This document shows, one piece after another, positions 17,953-27,258 of a stretch of 64,000 nt of DNA. Each line of letters opens with the position of its first letter. Position 1 is the stretch's first letter. A program made the position numbers and the translations under genes. The notes under the pieces were generated by a model. That model was not told the DNA's origin. It saw only the letters and a program-made list of their open reading frames with translations, and ran no database searches. The stretch lies in NCBI RefSeq assembly GCF_017744045.1, contig NZ_JAGHRD010000001.1; one strand, written 5' to 3'. This DNA is from Pelagimonas sp017744045. Its GTDB lineage: Bacteria; Pseudomonadota; Alphaproteobacteria; Rhodobacterales; Rhodobacteraceae.

Positions 17953-20177
17953 TACGCGCGCTTCTCATTTTCGTCGCGACCCTGCCAGGGGTCGCATCGG
18001 CGCAAGACGTGGTCGTACGCAGTGGCGAACACGGTGATTTTACCCGGCTGGTTTTTGATATTCCTCCTTCAGCTGTTTGGGAATTGGCACAAGAACCGGG
18101 TAAGCGGGCTGCGCGCTTGAGTTTCATTAAAACTGGAATCGAATTCGATTTAAGCCGAGCGTTTGAAAAGATAGCGCGCGATCGCGTTTCTGATCTGGTG
18201 CGTGTCGACGGGCAATCGGCCCTGGATATAGTGTTGGATTGTGACTGTGATGCACAGGCATTTGTGCTGCGTGAGCGCATGTTGGTCGTTGATATCAAAG
18301 AAAAAGAAAACCCAGAAACTCCTGTTGTGGTTGTCGAGAATAGCCAGACAGCTAAACCTGAAAAACAAACTGCCGATAACAGGGTTACGACCGAGTTGAC
18401 CAACCTTTGGCTTGGACCTGCGGCAAGAATCGGACCGCCCAAGCAGAATACCGTGATCCCTCTAGGTGTACCGTTACAACGGAGCGCGATAGATGTCGAA
18501 AGCCCGGCTTTGGACAGTGCTGATGCCGGAACTGTCAGAAACCAGATATTTAACGATGTCGCCGGTGCGGCATCACAGGGATTGTTGGACCATTCCAGAA
18601 ATTTTGCTGCGGCACCGCCGCGAAAAACGCAAATTGCTGAAAACCATGACTCACCGGCGGGTGAAGGGTACGATCCTCAAACCGAGGCAATTTTGGAAGA
18701 GGTCATGCTCAAAAAGGGCCGAATTTCCATTGGTGGGCAGGATTGTGTTCCTGATCCCAAATTGAACATCGCGAAATGGGTTGATGCCGATTCCGATATC
18801 AATATGGCGCTTTCCGCGCGGCGAGGTGCGGTTTTTGGAGAGTTCGACCGGATCAATCAGGATGCTGTTCGGACCCTCGCCAAGAGCACGTTGTACTTTG
18901 GATTTGGCGCTGAAACCAGAACAGTTCTACAGTTGCAGGATCGAGGTCCTGACCCGGTACTTTCCGCATTGTCCTATTTGGTAGACGGCGACAAAGACCC
19001 TTCGGCCTATTTTGCGCAACAATTGGCCTGCGAAGGTCATTCCTCTCTTTGGGCTGCCATCGATGGTAGCCAGATGACCAGCAGCTCTGATTTGAACACA
19101 CCTGCCATTTTGCGCAGTTTTGAATTGTTGCCCAAACATCTTCGCGAACATCTGGGCCCGATCCTGGCAGATAACTTTACGCAGGCCGGGTTCACCGCGA
19201 TTGCCAAGGACGTTTTACGTCGTTTGCAACGCACCAGCGGAGAGGAAACCGACAGTATCAAGCTCGGCAAAGCCCATATCGATATGATGGAGGGCAACGA
19301 GGAAGATGCAGCAGAAGCGTTGAAAGAGCTCACCGTTTCGCAGAGCCCTGAAACAGCAAAAGCTGTCGTTGCGACGGTTGAAATTGCGCGGTCCACCGGC
19401 GACCAGGTGTCTGAGCGTATTGTCGATCTTTCTGCCGCTTATTCTGCAGAATTGCGAGATACTGAACAGGGGCCTGAATTGTGGCAGGCGCATGTTACAT
19501 CATTGATTGTCAATGAACGGTTTGAGGAAGCGTTGGAGGTTTTGAATGACGTTGACGGCGTGTCTGAAGACCTCGTCGTTAAGGCCAAGAACGAAGCTTT
19601 CGCGGCGATTTTCCAAAAAGCTGACGACGTGGCTTTCCTAAAATTCTTTTTCCACAAGCTGCCAAAGCCGCAAAGTGAGTTGGAAGACAAGAACATGCTC
19701 ATGGCAGCCAAACGGGTTCTGAGCCTGGGTTTGCCCAAAGCTGCGCTGGAAACATTGGAAAAAATTACAAATCCCGAACTGGTGTCAGACGTAAGAATGC
19801 TCAAGGCACAGGCTTTGATCGACCTCTCTCGACCAGAAGAGGCTGAGATTTTGCTAATCGGATTGACCGGTGACAATGTCGCTCGGCTAAGGGCAAAGGC
19901 TCGCAGCCTGATGGGTGACCATAATTTTGCGCAGACCATCTATGCGGAGCTAGGTGAAGAAGACCAAGAAGTGACTGAGGCTTGGTTGTCTGGTGATTGG
20001 AACAGTATCGCTGACCAAGAAAGCCCGCTCGCTCCTGCTGCCCAACTGTTTGCTGAGGAACCTTTCGAGCTGGCCGAAGGTGGAGTGAGTTTGCAAGATG
20101 CTGAAACTCTCTTTGGATCCAGTGCCGATGCACGCAAAGCAATTTCCGAGATGTTGCAAGCTACTCAGTTCGAATAG
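17949..20177 (+). CDS. motA-linked periplasmic protein of unknown function (AMIN-like N-terminus)
   Basis: 742 residues, translationally coupled to motA (ATGA), so probably a motility protein. A signal peptide ends at about residue 18 (GVASAQD). Residues 20-115 resemble an AMIN-type beta domain: FTRLVFDIP, hydrophobic strands every 10-15 residues, a CDCDAQAF strand, then LVVDI. Residues 115-240 are disordered. Residues 240-740 are mainly amphipathic helices in TPR-like pairs (for example ERFEEALEVLNDV and RPEEAEILLIGL). Two further Cys lie at about residues 262 and 358. It is not a standard flagellar protein by name. The position recalls rhizobial motC or R. sphaeroides motF, which are periplasmic motor accessories, but I see no sequence proof. 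Confidence 0.75.
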   Translation: MIRALLIFVATLPGVASAQDVVVRSGEHGDFTRLVFDIPPSAVWELAQEPGKRAARLSFIKTGIEFDLSRAFEKIARDRVSDLVRVDGQSALDIVLDCDCDAQAFVLRERMLVVDIKEKENPETPVVVVENSQTAKPEKQTADNRVTTELTNLWLGPAARIGPPKQNTVIPLGVPLQRSAIDVESPALDSADAGTVRNQIFNDVAGAASQGLLDHSRNFAAAPPRKTQIAENHDSPAGEGYDPQTEAILEEVMLKKGRISIGGQDCVPDPKLNIAKWVDADSDINMALSARRGAVFGEFDRINQDAVRTLAKSTLYFGFGAETRTVLQLQDRGPDPVLSALSYLVDGDKDPSAYFAQQLACEGHSSLWAAIDGSQMTSSSDLNTPAILRSFELLPKHLREHLGPILADNFTQAGFTAIAKDVLRRLQRTSGEETDSIKLGKAHIDMMEGNEEDAAEALKELTVSQSPETAKAVVATVEIARSTGDQVSERIVDLSAAYSAELRDTEQGPELWQAHVTSLIVNERFEEALEVLNDVDGVSEDLVVKAKNEAFAAIFQKADDVAFLKFFFHKLPKPQSELEDKNMLMAAKRVLSLGLPKAALETLEKITNPELVSDVRMLKAQALIDLSRPEEAEILLIGLTGDNVARLRAKARSLMGDHNFAQTIYAELGEEDQEVTEAWLSGDWNSIADQESPLAPAAQLFAEEPFELAEGGVSLQDAETLFGSSADARKAISEMLQATQFE

Positions 20178-20203
20178 ATTTTTAGCAAAACTTACAAAAA
20201 ATA

Positions 20204-20223
20204 AACCCTGACCCCATAGGGTT
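20204..20223 (+). terminator. weak hairpin after the motA-linked gene
   Basis: AACCCT pairs with AGGGTT around an 8-base loop, followed by AAATTAA rather than a T run. It is the only clear structure in the 168-bp gap before flhA and may reduce read-through. Confidence 0.35.
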
Positions 20224-20345
20224 AAATTAACAGGAATCGAAACTGGTTTCATTCCATTCGACTTGGCCGCGCGGGTCTCAACGGGCGATCCGCAAGTCGA
20301 AGGTCATGAGCAAGTTGAGGTTTAATACTTGAGGGGTTTGGGAAC

Positions 20346-22427
20346 GTGAAATCAAAGTCGTTTGAGCTGTTCAATCCGACGATTCTGATGGCTTTGGCAT
20401 TGATGGCGATCATCGTCATGATGATTTTGCCAATGCCGTCCTGGGTTTTGGATGTCGGCCTTGCCGCCTCCTTTGGCTTGGCCATTCTAATTTTTACGGT
20501 CACCCTTTTTATCGAACGACCGCTTGATTTTTCGGCATTCCCGACCATCCTTCTGACCTCTTTGATGCTGCGGTTATCGCTCAATGTCAGTTCGACAAAA
20601 TTGATCATCGGGGAAGGGCATACAGGAACACATGCAGCGGGCGAAGTGATCCAGGGATTTGCCAATTTTGTCATGGGCGGATCCGTCTTTCTAGGGCTGG
20701 TCGTTTTCGGCGTCCTGATGATCGTGAATTTCGCGGTTATCACAAAGGGTTCCGCCCGAATGGCCGAAGTGTCAGCGCGTTTCGCCCTGGATGGGATGCC
20801 GGGCAAACAATTGGCGATTGATGCTGATATGTCGGCTGGGGCAATTGATCACGAAGAGGCCAAGCTGCGCCGCGAAACAGAACAACAGGAAACCACCTTT
20901 TTTGGATCTCTGGATGGTGCTTCTAAATTTGTCAAAGGTGACGCAATTGCAGGTCTTTTGATCACAGCGCTCAACCTGATCATGGGCATGATCATGGGCG
21001 TTGTCGTTCACGACATGCCCCTCGCCAATGCCATGGAGACCTACGCCATTCTGACCGTTGGCGATGGGTTGGTTTCTCAGATTCCTGCGGTCATCATTTC
21101 TATCGCAGCGGGTTTGCTTTTGGCCCGTGGCGGCTCAAATGTTGCTGCGGATGTTGCGGTCGTTGGGCAGCTTGGTCGCCATCCGGCTGCGCTAATGACG
21201 GTTGCGGTTTTGATGGCGCTTTTCGCCTTGGTTCCAGGGCTTCCGTTCATTCCATTCATGGCTGGGGCGGCTGTTTTGGGTGCGACCGCCTGGTGGTTGC
21301 GAAAAAACAAACCAGACGAAACTGAAGCCGAACCAACCGAAGTTGAATCGACTGAGCCGATGGTGCGGCCCATGGGCGATGTTTTGGACCTGGACGATAT
21401 CCATGTCGAATTCGCGCCGGATCTGGTCAATATGGCGCTTGATCCGGGCACCGGTTTGGATGTGCGCATCGCCAATATGCGCAACCATATTGCCTCGAAT
21501 TTTGGCCTGATCCTGCCCGAAATCCGTTTGACCGATGCCTCGTCTCTGCCCACCGGGACTTATGTTGTTCGCATTCACGGAGTGGAAATGGCGCGGGGGG
21601 AATTGAATGCGGATCTTGTTTTGGCCCTCGTACCCGAAGATTCAGGATCTTTGCCCAGCGGTCAGGATGTGACCGAACCGGTCTATGGTGCGCCCGCCCG
21701 TTGGATCCGCCCCGAAGATCAAGAGCGCGCGGCGATAACCGGCGTGACAATTGTTTCCCCTGCCGAAGTCCTGGCCACGCATCTTTTGGAAGTTATCAGG
21801 CGCAACTTTGGCCGTCTCTTGACGTTCAAAGCTCTGCGTCGGCTTTTGGATGAAATGGTGTCCTTGTCCAATCCCACCAGGGCCGAAGCCAACCGGAAAC
21901 TTTTGGATGAGCTTATACCCGACAAGGTTCAAATCGACACGCTACACCAGGTTCTTCGCCTTTTGCTGGATGAACAGGTTTCCGTTCGTAACTTGCCTTT
22001 GATCCTCGAAGCGATTTCAGAAATGCGCGGCCAGCAAACCCGTCCTGAGCTGATCTGTGAACATGTTCGACAGCGCATGGGTTTCCAGCTTGTTGCCGGC
22101 ATGCGGCGTGAAGACGGAACCATCCCGTTAATCCAACTGGCCCCAGAATGGGAAGATACGTTCACGACGTACCAAATTGATGGCGGCCAAGGTGCCTTGG
22201 ACGTGGCTCTGCCGCCCGATAGGTTCGAAGCGCTGACCAAAGGGCTTGCCGAACAAATCGGCGAAGCCGGGTCCCGAGGCGTTGTTCCAGCAGTGGTGAC
22301 CTCAGCGCGCCGGCGTCGATTCTTGCGCACTGTCATGGCGGCCAAGGGCATCACAAACCCGGTTATGTCCTTTGAGGAAATTGGTGTCGAAGCACGGCCA
22401 ACTCTGGTCGGGGTGGTGGCCGCGTGA
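20346..22427 (+). CDS. flhA: flagellar export apparatus protein FlhA
   Basis: Main export gate of the flagellar type III system. GTG start at 20346 after GAGGGG. 693 residues: about eight N-terminal membrane helices to about residue 320, including the FHIPEP loop region FPTILLTSLMLRLSLNVSSTKLI, an acidic linker with DETEAEPTEVESTEP, then the cytoplasmic domain with LPEIRLTDASSLP and SPAEVLATHL. The stop overlaps the fliR start. Confidence 0.97.
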   Translation: MKSKSFELFNPTILMALALMAIIVMMILPMPSWVLDVGLAASFGLAILIFTVTLFIERPLDFSAFPTILLTSLMLRLSLNVSSTKLIIGEGHTGTHAAGEVIQGFANFVMGGSVFLGLVVFGVLMIVNFAVITKGSARMAEVSARFALDGMPGKQLAIDADMSAGAIDHEEAKLRRETEQQETTFFGSLDGASKFVKGDAIAGLLITALNLIMGMIMGVVVHDMPLANAMETYAILTVGDGLVSQIPAVIISIAAGLLLARGGSNVAADVAVVGQLGRHPAALMTVAVLMALFALVPGLPFIPFMAGAAVLGATAWWLRKNKPDETEAEPTEVESTEPMVRPMGDVLDLDDIHVEFAPDLVNMALDPGTGLDVRIANMRNHIASNFGLILPEIRLTDASSLPTGTYVVRIHGVEMARGELNADLVLALVPEDSGSLPSGQDVTEPVYGAPARWIRPEDQERAAITGVTIVSPAEVLATHLLEVIRRNFGRLLTFKALRRLLDEMVSLSNPTRAEANRKLLDELIPDKVQIDTLHQVLRLLLDEQVSVRNLPLILEAISEMRGQQTRPELICEHVRQRMGFQLVAGMRREDGTIPLIQLAPEWEDTFTTYQIDGGQGALDVALPPDRFEALTKGLAEQIGEAGSRGVVPAVVTSARRRRFLRTVMAAKGITNPVMSFEEIGVEARPTLVGVVAA

Positions 22428-23191
22428 CCACCCTGTTGCCGCTCACCGAACTGACAATGGGGTCGCTTTGGTTTTACCTTCTTGTCTTTCTGCGCGTGAG
22501 CGCAGCAGTTTCGGTCATGCCGGCCATGGGTGAACAGATGATTTCGGTTCGCATCAAAATGGTTGTGGCATTGATGATGACCGCAGTTGTCACCCCGGTC
22601 GTCGTCGCCAAATTTGCTGGGGTCGAGCCGAGCCTTTCTACTTTTCTTCAGGCCTTGGCGACGGAAACCTTGGCCGGTTTGTTTCTCGGACTTGCGCTGC
22701 GGATGTTCATGCTGGCGATACAAACCGCTGGCGCGATCGCCGCGCAATCCACATCATTGGCTCAACTATTGGGGCAATCCGGGCTCGATCCCTTGCCCGC
22801 CTTGGGCAATATCCTGGCAATTTCCGCATTGGCCTTGCTTATGGTGACCGGGTTCCATGTCAAAGCGATTGCCTATCTGGTCCTCTCCTATGAGATCATG
22901 CCAGCCTTTACGATACCCAATCCGGCGGATGTGGCCGAGGCTGGCAGCCAACAAGTCATGCGCAGTTTTGCCCTGGCATTCACGTTGGCAGCGCCCTTTG
23001 TGATTCTGTCCGTGCTCTACAATCTGACATTAGGCGTGATCAACAAAGCGATGCCGCAGCTTATGGTGGCGTTTGTGGGCGCGCCGGTTATCACCTTTGG
23101 CGCGATTGCATTTTTGTTGGTGTCCGCCCCGTTGATGCTGACGGTTTGGGTGCAGGCCATGGATCGCTTTTTGGCGGCTCCGTTCAGGTAG
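22424..23191 (+). CDS. fliR: flagellar export apparatus protein FliR
   Basis: Membrane subunit of the flagellar export gate. GTG at 22424 overlaps the flhA stop (GTGA). 255 residues with six hydrophobic segments; the family features FYLLVFLRVSAAVSVMPAMG and LLGQSGLDPLPALGNILAI are present. Six bases separate it from flhB. fliQ lies in the minus-strand string and fliP is absent from the window. Confidence 0.94.
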   Translation: MTTLLPLTELTMGSLWFYLLVFLRVSAAVSVMPAMGEQMISVRIKMVVALMMTAVVTPVVVAKFAGVEPSLSTFLQALATETLAGLFLGLALRMFMLAIQTAGAIAAQSTSLAQLLGQSGLDPLPALGNILAISALALLMVTGFHVKAIAYLVLSYEIMPAFTIPNPADVAEAGSQQVMRSFALAFTLAAPFVILSVLYNLTLGVINKAMPQLMVAFVGAPVITFGAIAFLLVSAPLMLTVWVQAMDRFLAAPFR

Positions 23192-23197
23192 GTAGCC

Positions 23198-24289
23198 ATG
23201 GCCGAACAGGACGAAAGCGGCGAAAAGAGCCACGAACCCTCTCAACGAAAACTCGAAGACGCCCGCAAAAAGGGTGAGATCCCCCGCGCTCCGGATCTTT
23301 TGACAGCGATGGCCTATTTGGGAATGTTGGCCGGAGCGGTTTCAATTGGCGGCTACACGTTGACCAGCTTTGCCGACAGTGTTTTGCCGCTGATCGAACA
23401 GCCTGATCGCTTGGCCGAGTTGTTCTTTGGTGGGAATGCCCGCCCGGTTGCAGGTCAGATCATGTCGGCAAGTTTGGGGCAAAGCCTGCCCTTCTTCCTG
23501 GCCCCCGCCAGTTTTGTTCTGCTGACCCTTTTCGCGACCCGCGGGATCGTGTTTTCGGGGCAAAAGCTCACGCCAAAATTCTCCCGCCTGTCGCCGATTG
23601 AGAATGCCAAGAACAAATATGGTCGGCGTGGGCTATTCGAGTTTTTCAAAAGCTTCGTCAAACTGTCCGTTTACTCGGTGTTGCTGACAGTTTTTCTGCG
23701 AAACCAGCTTGAACCGATTATCGGCATGGTACGCACGTCACCCGGTGAAGTTGTCATGATGATCCTGACCCTGATGACCAAGTTTTTGTTCATCGTAGTT
23801 TTGATCGCCATGGTGATTGGCGGCTTGGATGCGTTTTGGCAACGGGCCGAGCATATGCGCAAGAACCGTATGTCATTGAAAGAGCTCAAAGATGAGATGA
23901 AGGAGGCCGAGGGCGACCCCTATCTCAAGCAGCATCGTCGGGCAAAGGCGCAAGAGCTCGCCTTGAACCAGATGATGGCGGATGTGCCCGAGGCGGATGT
24001 GATTATCGTCAACCCGACCCATTACGCGGTTGCCTTGAAATGGAACCGAATGCCCGGAAGCGCGCCGGAATGTGTGGCCAAAGGTGTCGATGAGGTTGCT
24101 CTGCGGATCAGGGAAGTGGCGGCCGAGGCCGGGGTGCCCATCCATTCAGATCCACCAACGGCGCGTGCCCTTTACGCCACGACCGATATCGGCCAGCAGA
24201 TCGCGACAGAACATTACAAACCGGTCGCTGCCGCCATTCGCTTTGCTCAGGATATGCGTGAAAAAGCGCGTCAGAAAGGTTGGACATGA
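23198..24289 (+). CDS. flhB: flagellar export specificity switch FlhB
   Basis: Switches export from hook to filament substrates. 363 residues: four membrane helices between about residues 35 and 210, then the cytoplasmic domain with the self-cleavage motif NPTH at 272-275. The N-terminus is rich in charged residues (ESGEKSHEPSQRKLEDARKKGEIP), as usual. The stop overlaps the FliJ-like start by 4 bases. The length-sensing partner fliK is at 36-38 kb. Confidence 0.96.
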   Translation: MAEQDESGEKSHEPSQRKLEDARKKGEIPRAPDLLTAMAYLGMLAGAVSIGGYTLTSFADSVLPLIEQPDRLAELFFGGNARPVAGQIMSASLGQSLPFFLAPASFVLLTLFATRGIVFSGQKLTPKFSRLSPIENAKNKYGRRGLFEFFKSFVKLSVYSVLLTVFLRNQLEPIIGMVRTSPGEVVMMILTLMTKFLFIVVLIAMVIGGLDAFWQRAEHMRKNRMSLKELKDEMKEAEGDPYLKQHRRAKAQELALNQMMADVPEADVIIVNPTHYAVALKWNRMPGSAPECVAKGVDEVALRIREVAAEAGVPIHSDPPTARALYATTDIGQQIATEHYKPVAAAIRFAQDMREKARQKGWT

Positions 24290-24711
24290 CACAGGATTTG
24301 ACAGAGCTTGTGCAGATTTCTGACATGCTGAAAGAGCGCGCCCTGGCTGAGCATCGCAAAAATGTTCAAGAAAGTCAGAGGATTGCCCAAGAGATTGAGC
24401 AGATCGATACCCTGAGACAACAAGCGTTACGCGATGAAAATAGCCTGATGGCGCGTCGAAGCGTTGGGGCTGATGCGCTTTGGGACAGTTGGCTGATGCG
24501 CCGGCGGGGAGAACTTATGCGCGAGGCGGCGATTGCGCGCGCCTATGAAACAGAAAGCCTGACACGCGCACGGGCGGCATTTGCAAAATCCGAGGCGTCC
24601 CAATCTGTCTTAAAGGACGAGATACTGGCGAGACGAAAAGACAAGCTGAGAAAAGCGGCCGATGTCTTGGATGATCTCAGTGTTCTAAGGCGTGGCTTTG
24701 CCGCCGATTGA
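24286..24711 (+). CDS. FliJ-like coiled-coil protein
   Basis: 141 residues after an ATGA overlap with flhB (a longer TTG start two codons upstream is less likely). Almost all of it is charged helix with heptads, typical of FliJ, the coiled-coil chaperone that couples FliI to FlhA. FliJ sequences are poorly conserved, so the call rests on length (FliJ about 147), coiled coil and position. Last gene of the plus-strand run and followed by a strong terminator. Confidence 0.65.
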   Translation: MTQDLTELVQISDMLKERALAEHRKNVQESQRIAQEIEQIDTLRQQALRDENSLMARRSVGADALWDSWLMRRRGELMREAAIARAYETESLTRARAAFAKSEASQSVLKDEILARRKDKLRKAADVLDDLSVLRRGFAAD

Positions 24712-24718
24712 TGCCAAC

Positions 24719-24751
24719 AAAAAGGGGAAAGCGCGAAGCTCTCCCCTTTTT
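24719..24751. terminator. bidirectional terminator between FliJ-like gene and fliL
   Basis: AAAAAGGGGAAAGC pairs with GCTCTCCCCTTTTT around a 5-base loop with one mismatch. It ends in five T on the plus strand and starts with five A, so it also reads as a terminator for fliL on the minus strand. Confidence 0.85.
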
Positions 24752-24797
24752 CGTTGATTTTCGAGTGGGTGAGTTAAACCCAATTCCCCTGCAAGCT

Positions 24798-25298
24798 TTA
24801 CGAATCCTGCCGGGCGATTTCAGTGATCAGCACGTCTGTCACATCCGTCCCCAGGATTGGCTTGGCGGATTCCAGCAAAGCGTTTCGCAGAATGGACATG
24901 CGATCACCGGAGGTAAACGTTCCCTCAAACCCGCCGATATTCGCATGATCGAACAAAACCTGCAGAAAGACGTCGCGCAGTTTGGGTTCCCTGGCATAGA
25001 CAGTCTCGGTGGATCCGGTCGCAACTTCAACGCTGAGCGATGCCACAACCAAGGCCTGGACGCGGTCAGGGCCGACAATCGGTATCACAAACTGGTTGTT
25101 CAATTTGACATATTCGCGCCCCGCCGCAACATCCTCTTCCGCGTCTTTTGGCGCTTCGTGCTGCACTTCTTCGGTTGGAACGACACAATCTACGGCTGCA
25201 TGCTCCTCCGCGGTTTTCTCGGGCATCAGGAACAGGCCAGCGCCCACTCCTGCCCCGGTGCCAATCAAAGCCAGTAAGATCGGGAGAATTTTCCTCAT
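24798..25298 (-). CDS. fliL: flagellar stator-associated protein FliL
   Basis: Single-pass protein around the stator. 166 residues: a membrane segment at about residues 4-24 (ILPILLALIGTGAGVGAGLF), then a periplasmic FliL domain (about residues 60-165, REYVKLNNQFVIPI, LFDHANIGGF). A textbook AAGGAGGTAAC ribosome site precedes ATG at 25298. Last gene of the minus-strand flgB-to-fliL string. Confidence 0.9.
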   Translation of the reverse strand: MRKILPILLALIGTGAGVGAGLFLMPEKTAEEHAAVDCVVPTEEVQHEAPKDAEEDVAAGREYVKLNNQFVIPIVGPDRVQALVVASLSVEVATGSTETVYAREPKLRDVFLQVLFDHANIGGFEGTFTSGDRMSILRNALLESAKPILGTDVTDVLITEIARQDS

Positions 25299-25307
25299 GT
25301 TACCTCC

Positions 25308-26036
25308 TTAGAATGGCAGAACGACATCAAGCACTTGCTGACCGACGCGCGGTTGCTGCATGTCGCTGATCTGTCCGCGTCCGCCATAGGAAATGCGGGC
25401 CGAGGCGATCTTGTCATAGGTGATTTCGTTCTGGCGCGACACGTCTTCAGGGCGGACATAGCCAGAAACCAACAGCTCTCTGAGCTCAAAGTTCACCCGC
25501 ACCTCCTGGATGCCTTCAATTGCCAGAATTCCGTTTGGCAAAACATCTGTAACCGTTGCCGCCACCCGCAAGGTCAAGCTTTCGCTGCGGCGGACGGAAC
25601 CGTTGCCATTGGCGCTGCTGGAACTTCCCAGATCGACAGCATTGTCAAGGCTGGCCCCATCAGTGATGCCCTGATTGATACGTTGCGGGATGCCAAACAG
25701 ATGCGGGATAGTCAGGCTTTCCGACCCTGATCGCGAGCGGGCCGTTGAATTGGAGATTTCTGCGCTTTCATCGATCTCGATGACGACCGTCATGATGTCA
25801 CCACGTTTCATCGCGCGCCGATCCCCAAGCAATGAGGTTTTTCCACCGCTCCAAAGCGAAGCAGCCTCGGTTTTGCGACCCAAAGGAACCACTTCGGGGA
25901 CACCAGAGGCGATCATCGCAACGCGCTCGGGGCTTTCAACCGGCGGGGTAAAATCCGGGGGTTTGCCAATATGGTTCAACCGACCGCAGGATGCGACAAG
26001 CAGGGCAAACATCAAAACGCCAAAAACTTTAGACAT
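25308..26036 (-). CDS. flgH: flagellar L-ring lipoprotein FlgH
   Basis: Forms the outer-membrane ring. ATG at 26036 follows GAGGAAG; a GTG four codons upstream is in frame but would overlap flgA. The lipobox VASCGRL puts the lipidated Cys at about residue 17. LWSGGKTSLLGDRRAMKRGDIMTVVIEI and the C-terminal SYGGRGQISDMQQPRVGQQVLDVVLPF are hallmarks. 242 residues. Confidence 0.97.
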   Translation of the reverse strand: MSKVFGVLMFALLVASCGRLNHIGKPPDFTPPVESPERVAMIASGVPEVVPLGRKTEAASLWSGGKTSLLGDRRAMKRGDIMTVVIEIDESAEISNSTARSRSGSESLTIPHLFGIPQRINQGITDGASLDNAVDLGSSSSANGNGSVRRSESLTLRVAATVTDVLPNGILAIEGIQEVRVNFELRELLVSGYVRPEDVSRQNEITYDKIASARISYGGRGQISDMQQPRVGQQVLDVVLPF

Positions 26037-26044
26037 ATTCTTCC

Positions 26045-26464
26045 TCACCTTGAAACCAGAACGGTTCCGTTTTCCGAGATCGTGCCAAAGAGCACGGTTC
26101 GGGAATCTATGTTCATCACGCGGATGCGTTCACCGACCCCACCGCGCGCAAGAGCGCGGCCTTCGGCCACGATCCTTAATCCGCCTTTGGCAAAGACCAG
26201 CTCAACCATTTGATTGCGTTCCACCAAGGCAGGGCGCCCAACCTGGCCCAGCATCACAGCGCGACCGGGATAAATGGCAACGCGTGCTTCCTGGCCAATG
26301 ACCTCGCCCAAATAGGCATGTGCGCCTTGCACATCAGAGGGGTCCACGCGCACGTCCTCGGCCGTGATGATTTGCTGAGGCCGGATGGACCGGGTGGCAA
26401 CGATCGTATCGGCCCAGGCCAGGTTACCCAGCAGCAAAAGACATATCGCGAACCCCCACCGCAT
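26045..26464 (-). CDS. flgA: flagellar P-ring assembly chaperone FlgA
   Basis: Periplasmic chaperone for FlgI. 139 residues with a signal peptide (GFAICLLLLGNLAWAD). The body is an SAF-type domain: IRPQQIITAEDVRVD, IGQEARVAIYPGRAVMLGQVG, then NQMVELVFAKGGLRIVAEGRAL. It is short, lacking the longer N-terminal domain of enterobacterial FlgA (about 219), as is common in alphaproteobacteria. Its start shares its region with the flgG stop. Confidence 0.92.
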   Translation of the reverse strand: MRWGFAICLLLLGNLAWADTIVATRSIRPQQIITAEDVRVDPSDVQGAHAYLGEVIGQEARVAIYPGRAVMLGQVGRPALVERNQMVELVFAKGGLRIVAEGRALARGGVGERIRVMNIDSRTVLFGTISENGTVLVSR

Positions 26465-27249
26465 CAGCGCACCTGACTGGTCGCGCTGAGCATCTGGTCT
26501 GCCGCTGAGATGACCTTGGAGTTGAGCTCATACCCGCGCTGGGCTTCGATCAAATCGGTGATTTCCTTGACCGCGTCGACGGAGCTGTCCTCAAGGTAAC
26601 CCTGCCGCACAGTGCCCAAACCGTCCTGTCCAGGGGTGGATTGGATCGCCGGGCCCGAGGCCTCGGTTTCGGTGAACATGTTTGATCCGATGGCTTCCAA
26701 CCCTTTTGGGTTGGTAAAGCCTGCCATGGTCAATTGACCCAGCAACTGCGCCTCGGCAGTCTCGGCGAAATAGGCGTAAACCTCTCCATCCGCATTGATC
26801 GAAACGCTCAGGGCATCTGATGGGATCACGATTTCGGGGGAGACAGGGTAGCCTTCGGAGGTGACGATCAGTCCTTCGCCGGTGCGTTTCAAGGCCCCGT
26901 CGCGGGTATAGGCGGCTTGACCGGAGGGCAAGGTGACCTCTAGGTAACCACCGCCTTCGATGGCCAGATCCAGATCGCCACCTGTGGCCGACAATGAGCC
27001 CTGCGCGAGTTGTACGGTGACCGAAGACGGTCGTACGCCCAGGCCCAGTTGAATGCCCGTCGGCAAGACAGTGCCATCCGCTGCGTTCACGGTGCCCGCC
27101 CGCGCCATCTGTTGATAATGCAAATCCGCGAATTCTGCTCGGCGGGCATTGTAGCCCGTCGTACTCATATTCGACAGGTTATTGGAGATGACTTCGACCC
27201 GCATTTGTTGGGCGCTCATACCCGTTGCGGCAATTTTTAACGCACGCAT
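26464..27249 (-). CDS. flgG: flagellar distal rod protein FlgG
   Basis: 261 residues, the usual length. Opens with LKIAATGMSAQQMRVEVISNNLSNMSTTGYNARRAEF and ends with VKEITDLIEAQRGYELNSKVISAADQML, the paired terminal helices of rod proteins. Overlaps flgA at its 3' end. Built on top of FlgB/FlgC/FlgF in the rod. Confidence 0.97.
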   Translation of the reverse strand: MRALKIAATGMSAQQMRVEVISNNLSNMSTTGYNARRAEFADLHYQQMARAGTVNAADGTVLPTGIQLGLGVRPSSVTVQLAQGSLSATGGDLDLAIEGGGYLEVTLPSGQAAYTRDGALKRTGEGLIVTSEGYPVSPEIVIPSDALSVSINADGEVYAYFAETAEAQLLGQLTMAGFTNPKGLEAIGSNMFTETEASGPAIQSTPGQDGLGTVRQGYLEDSSVDAVKEITDLIEAQRGYELNSKVISAADQMLSATSQVR

Positions 27250-27258
27250 TGCTGCCTC

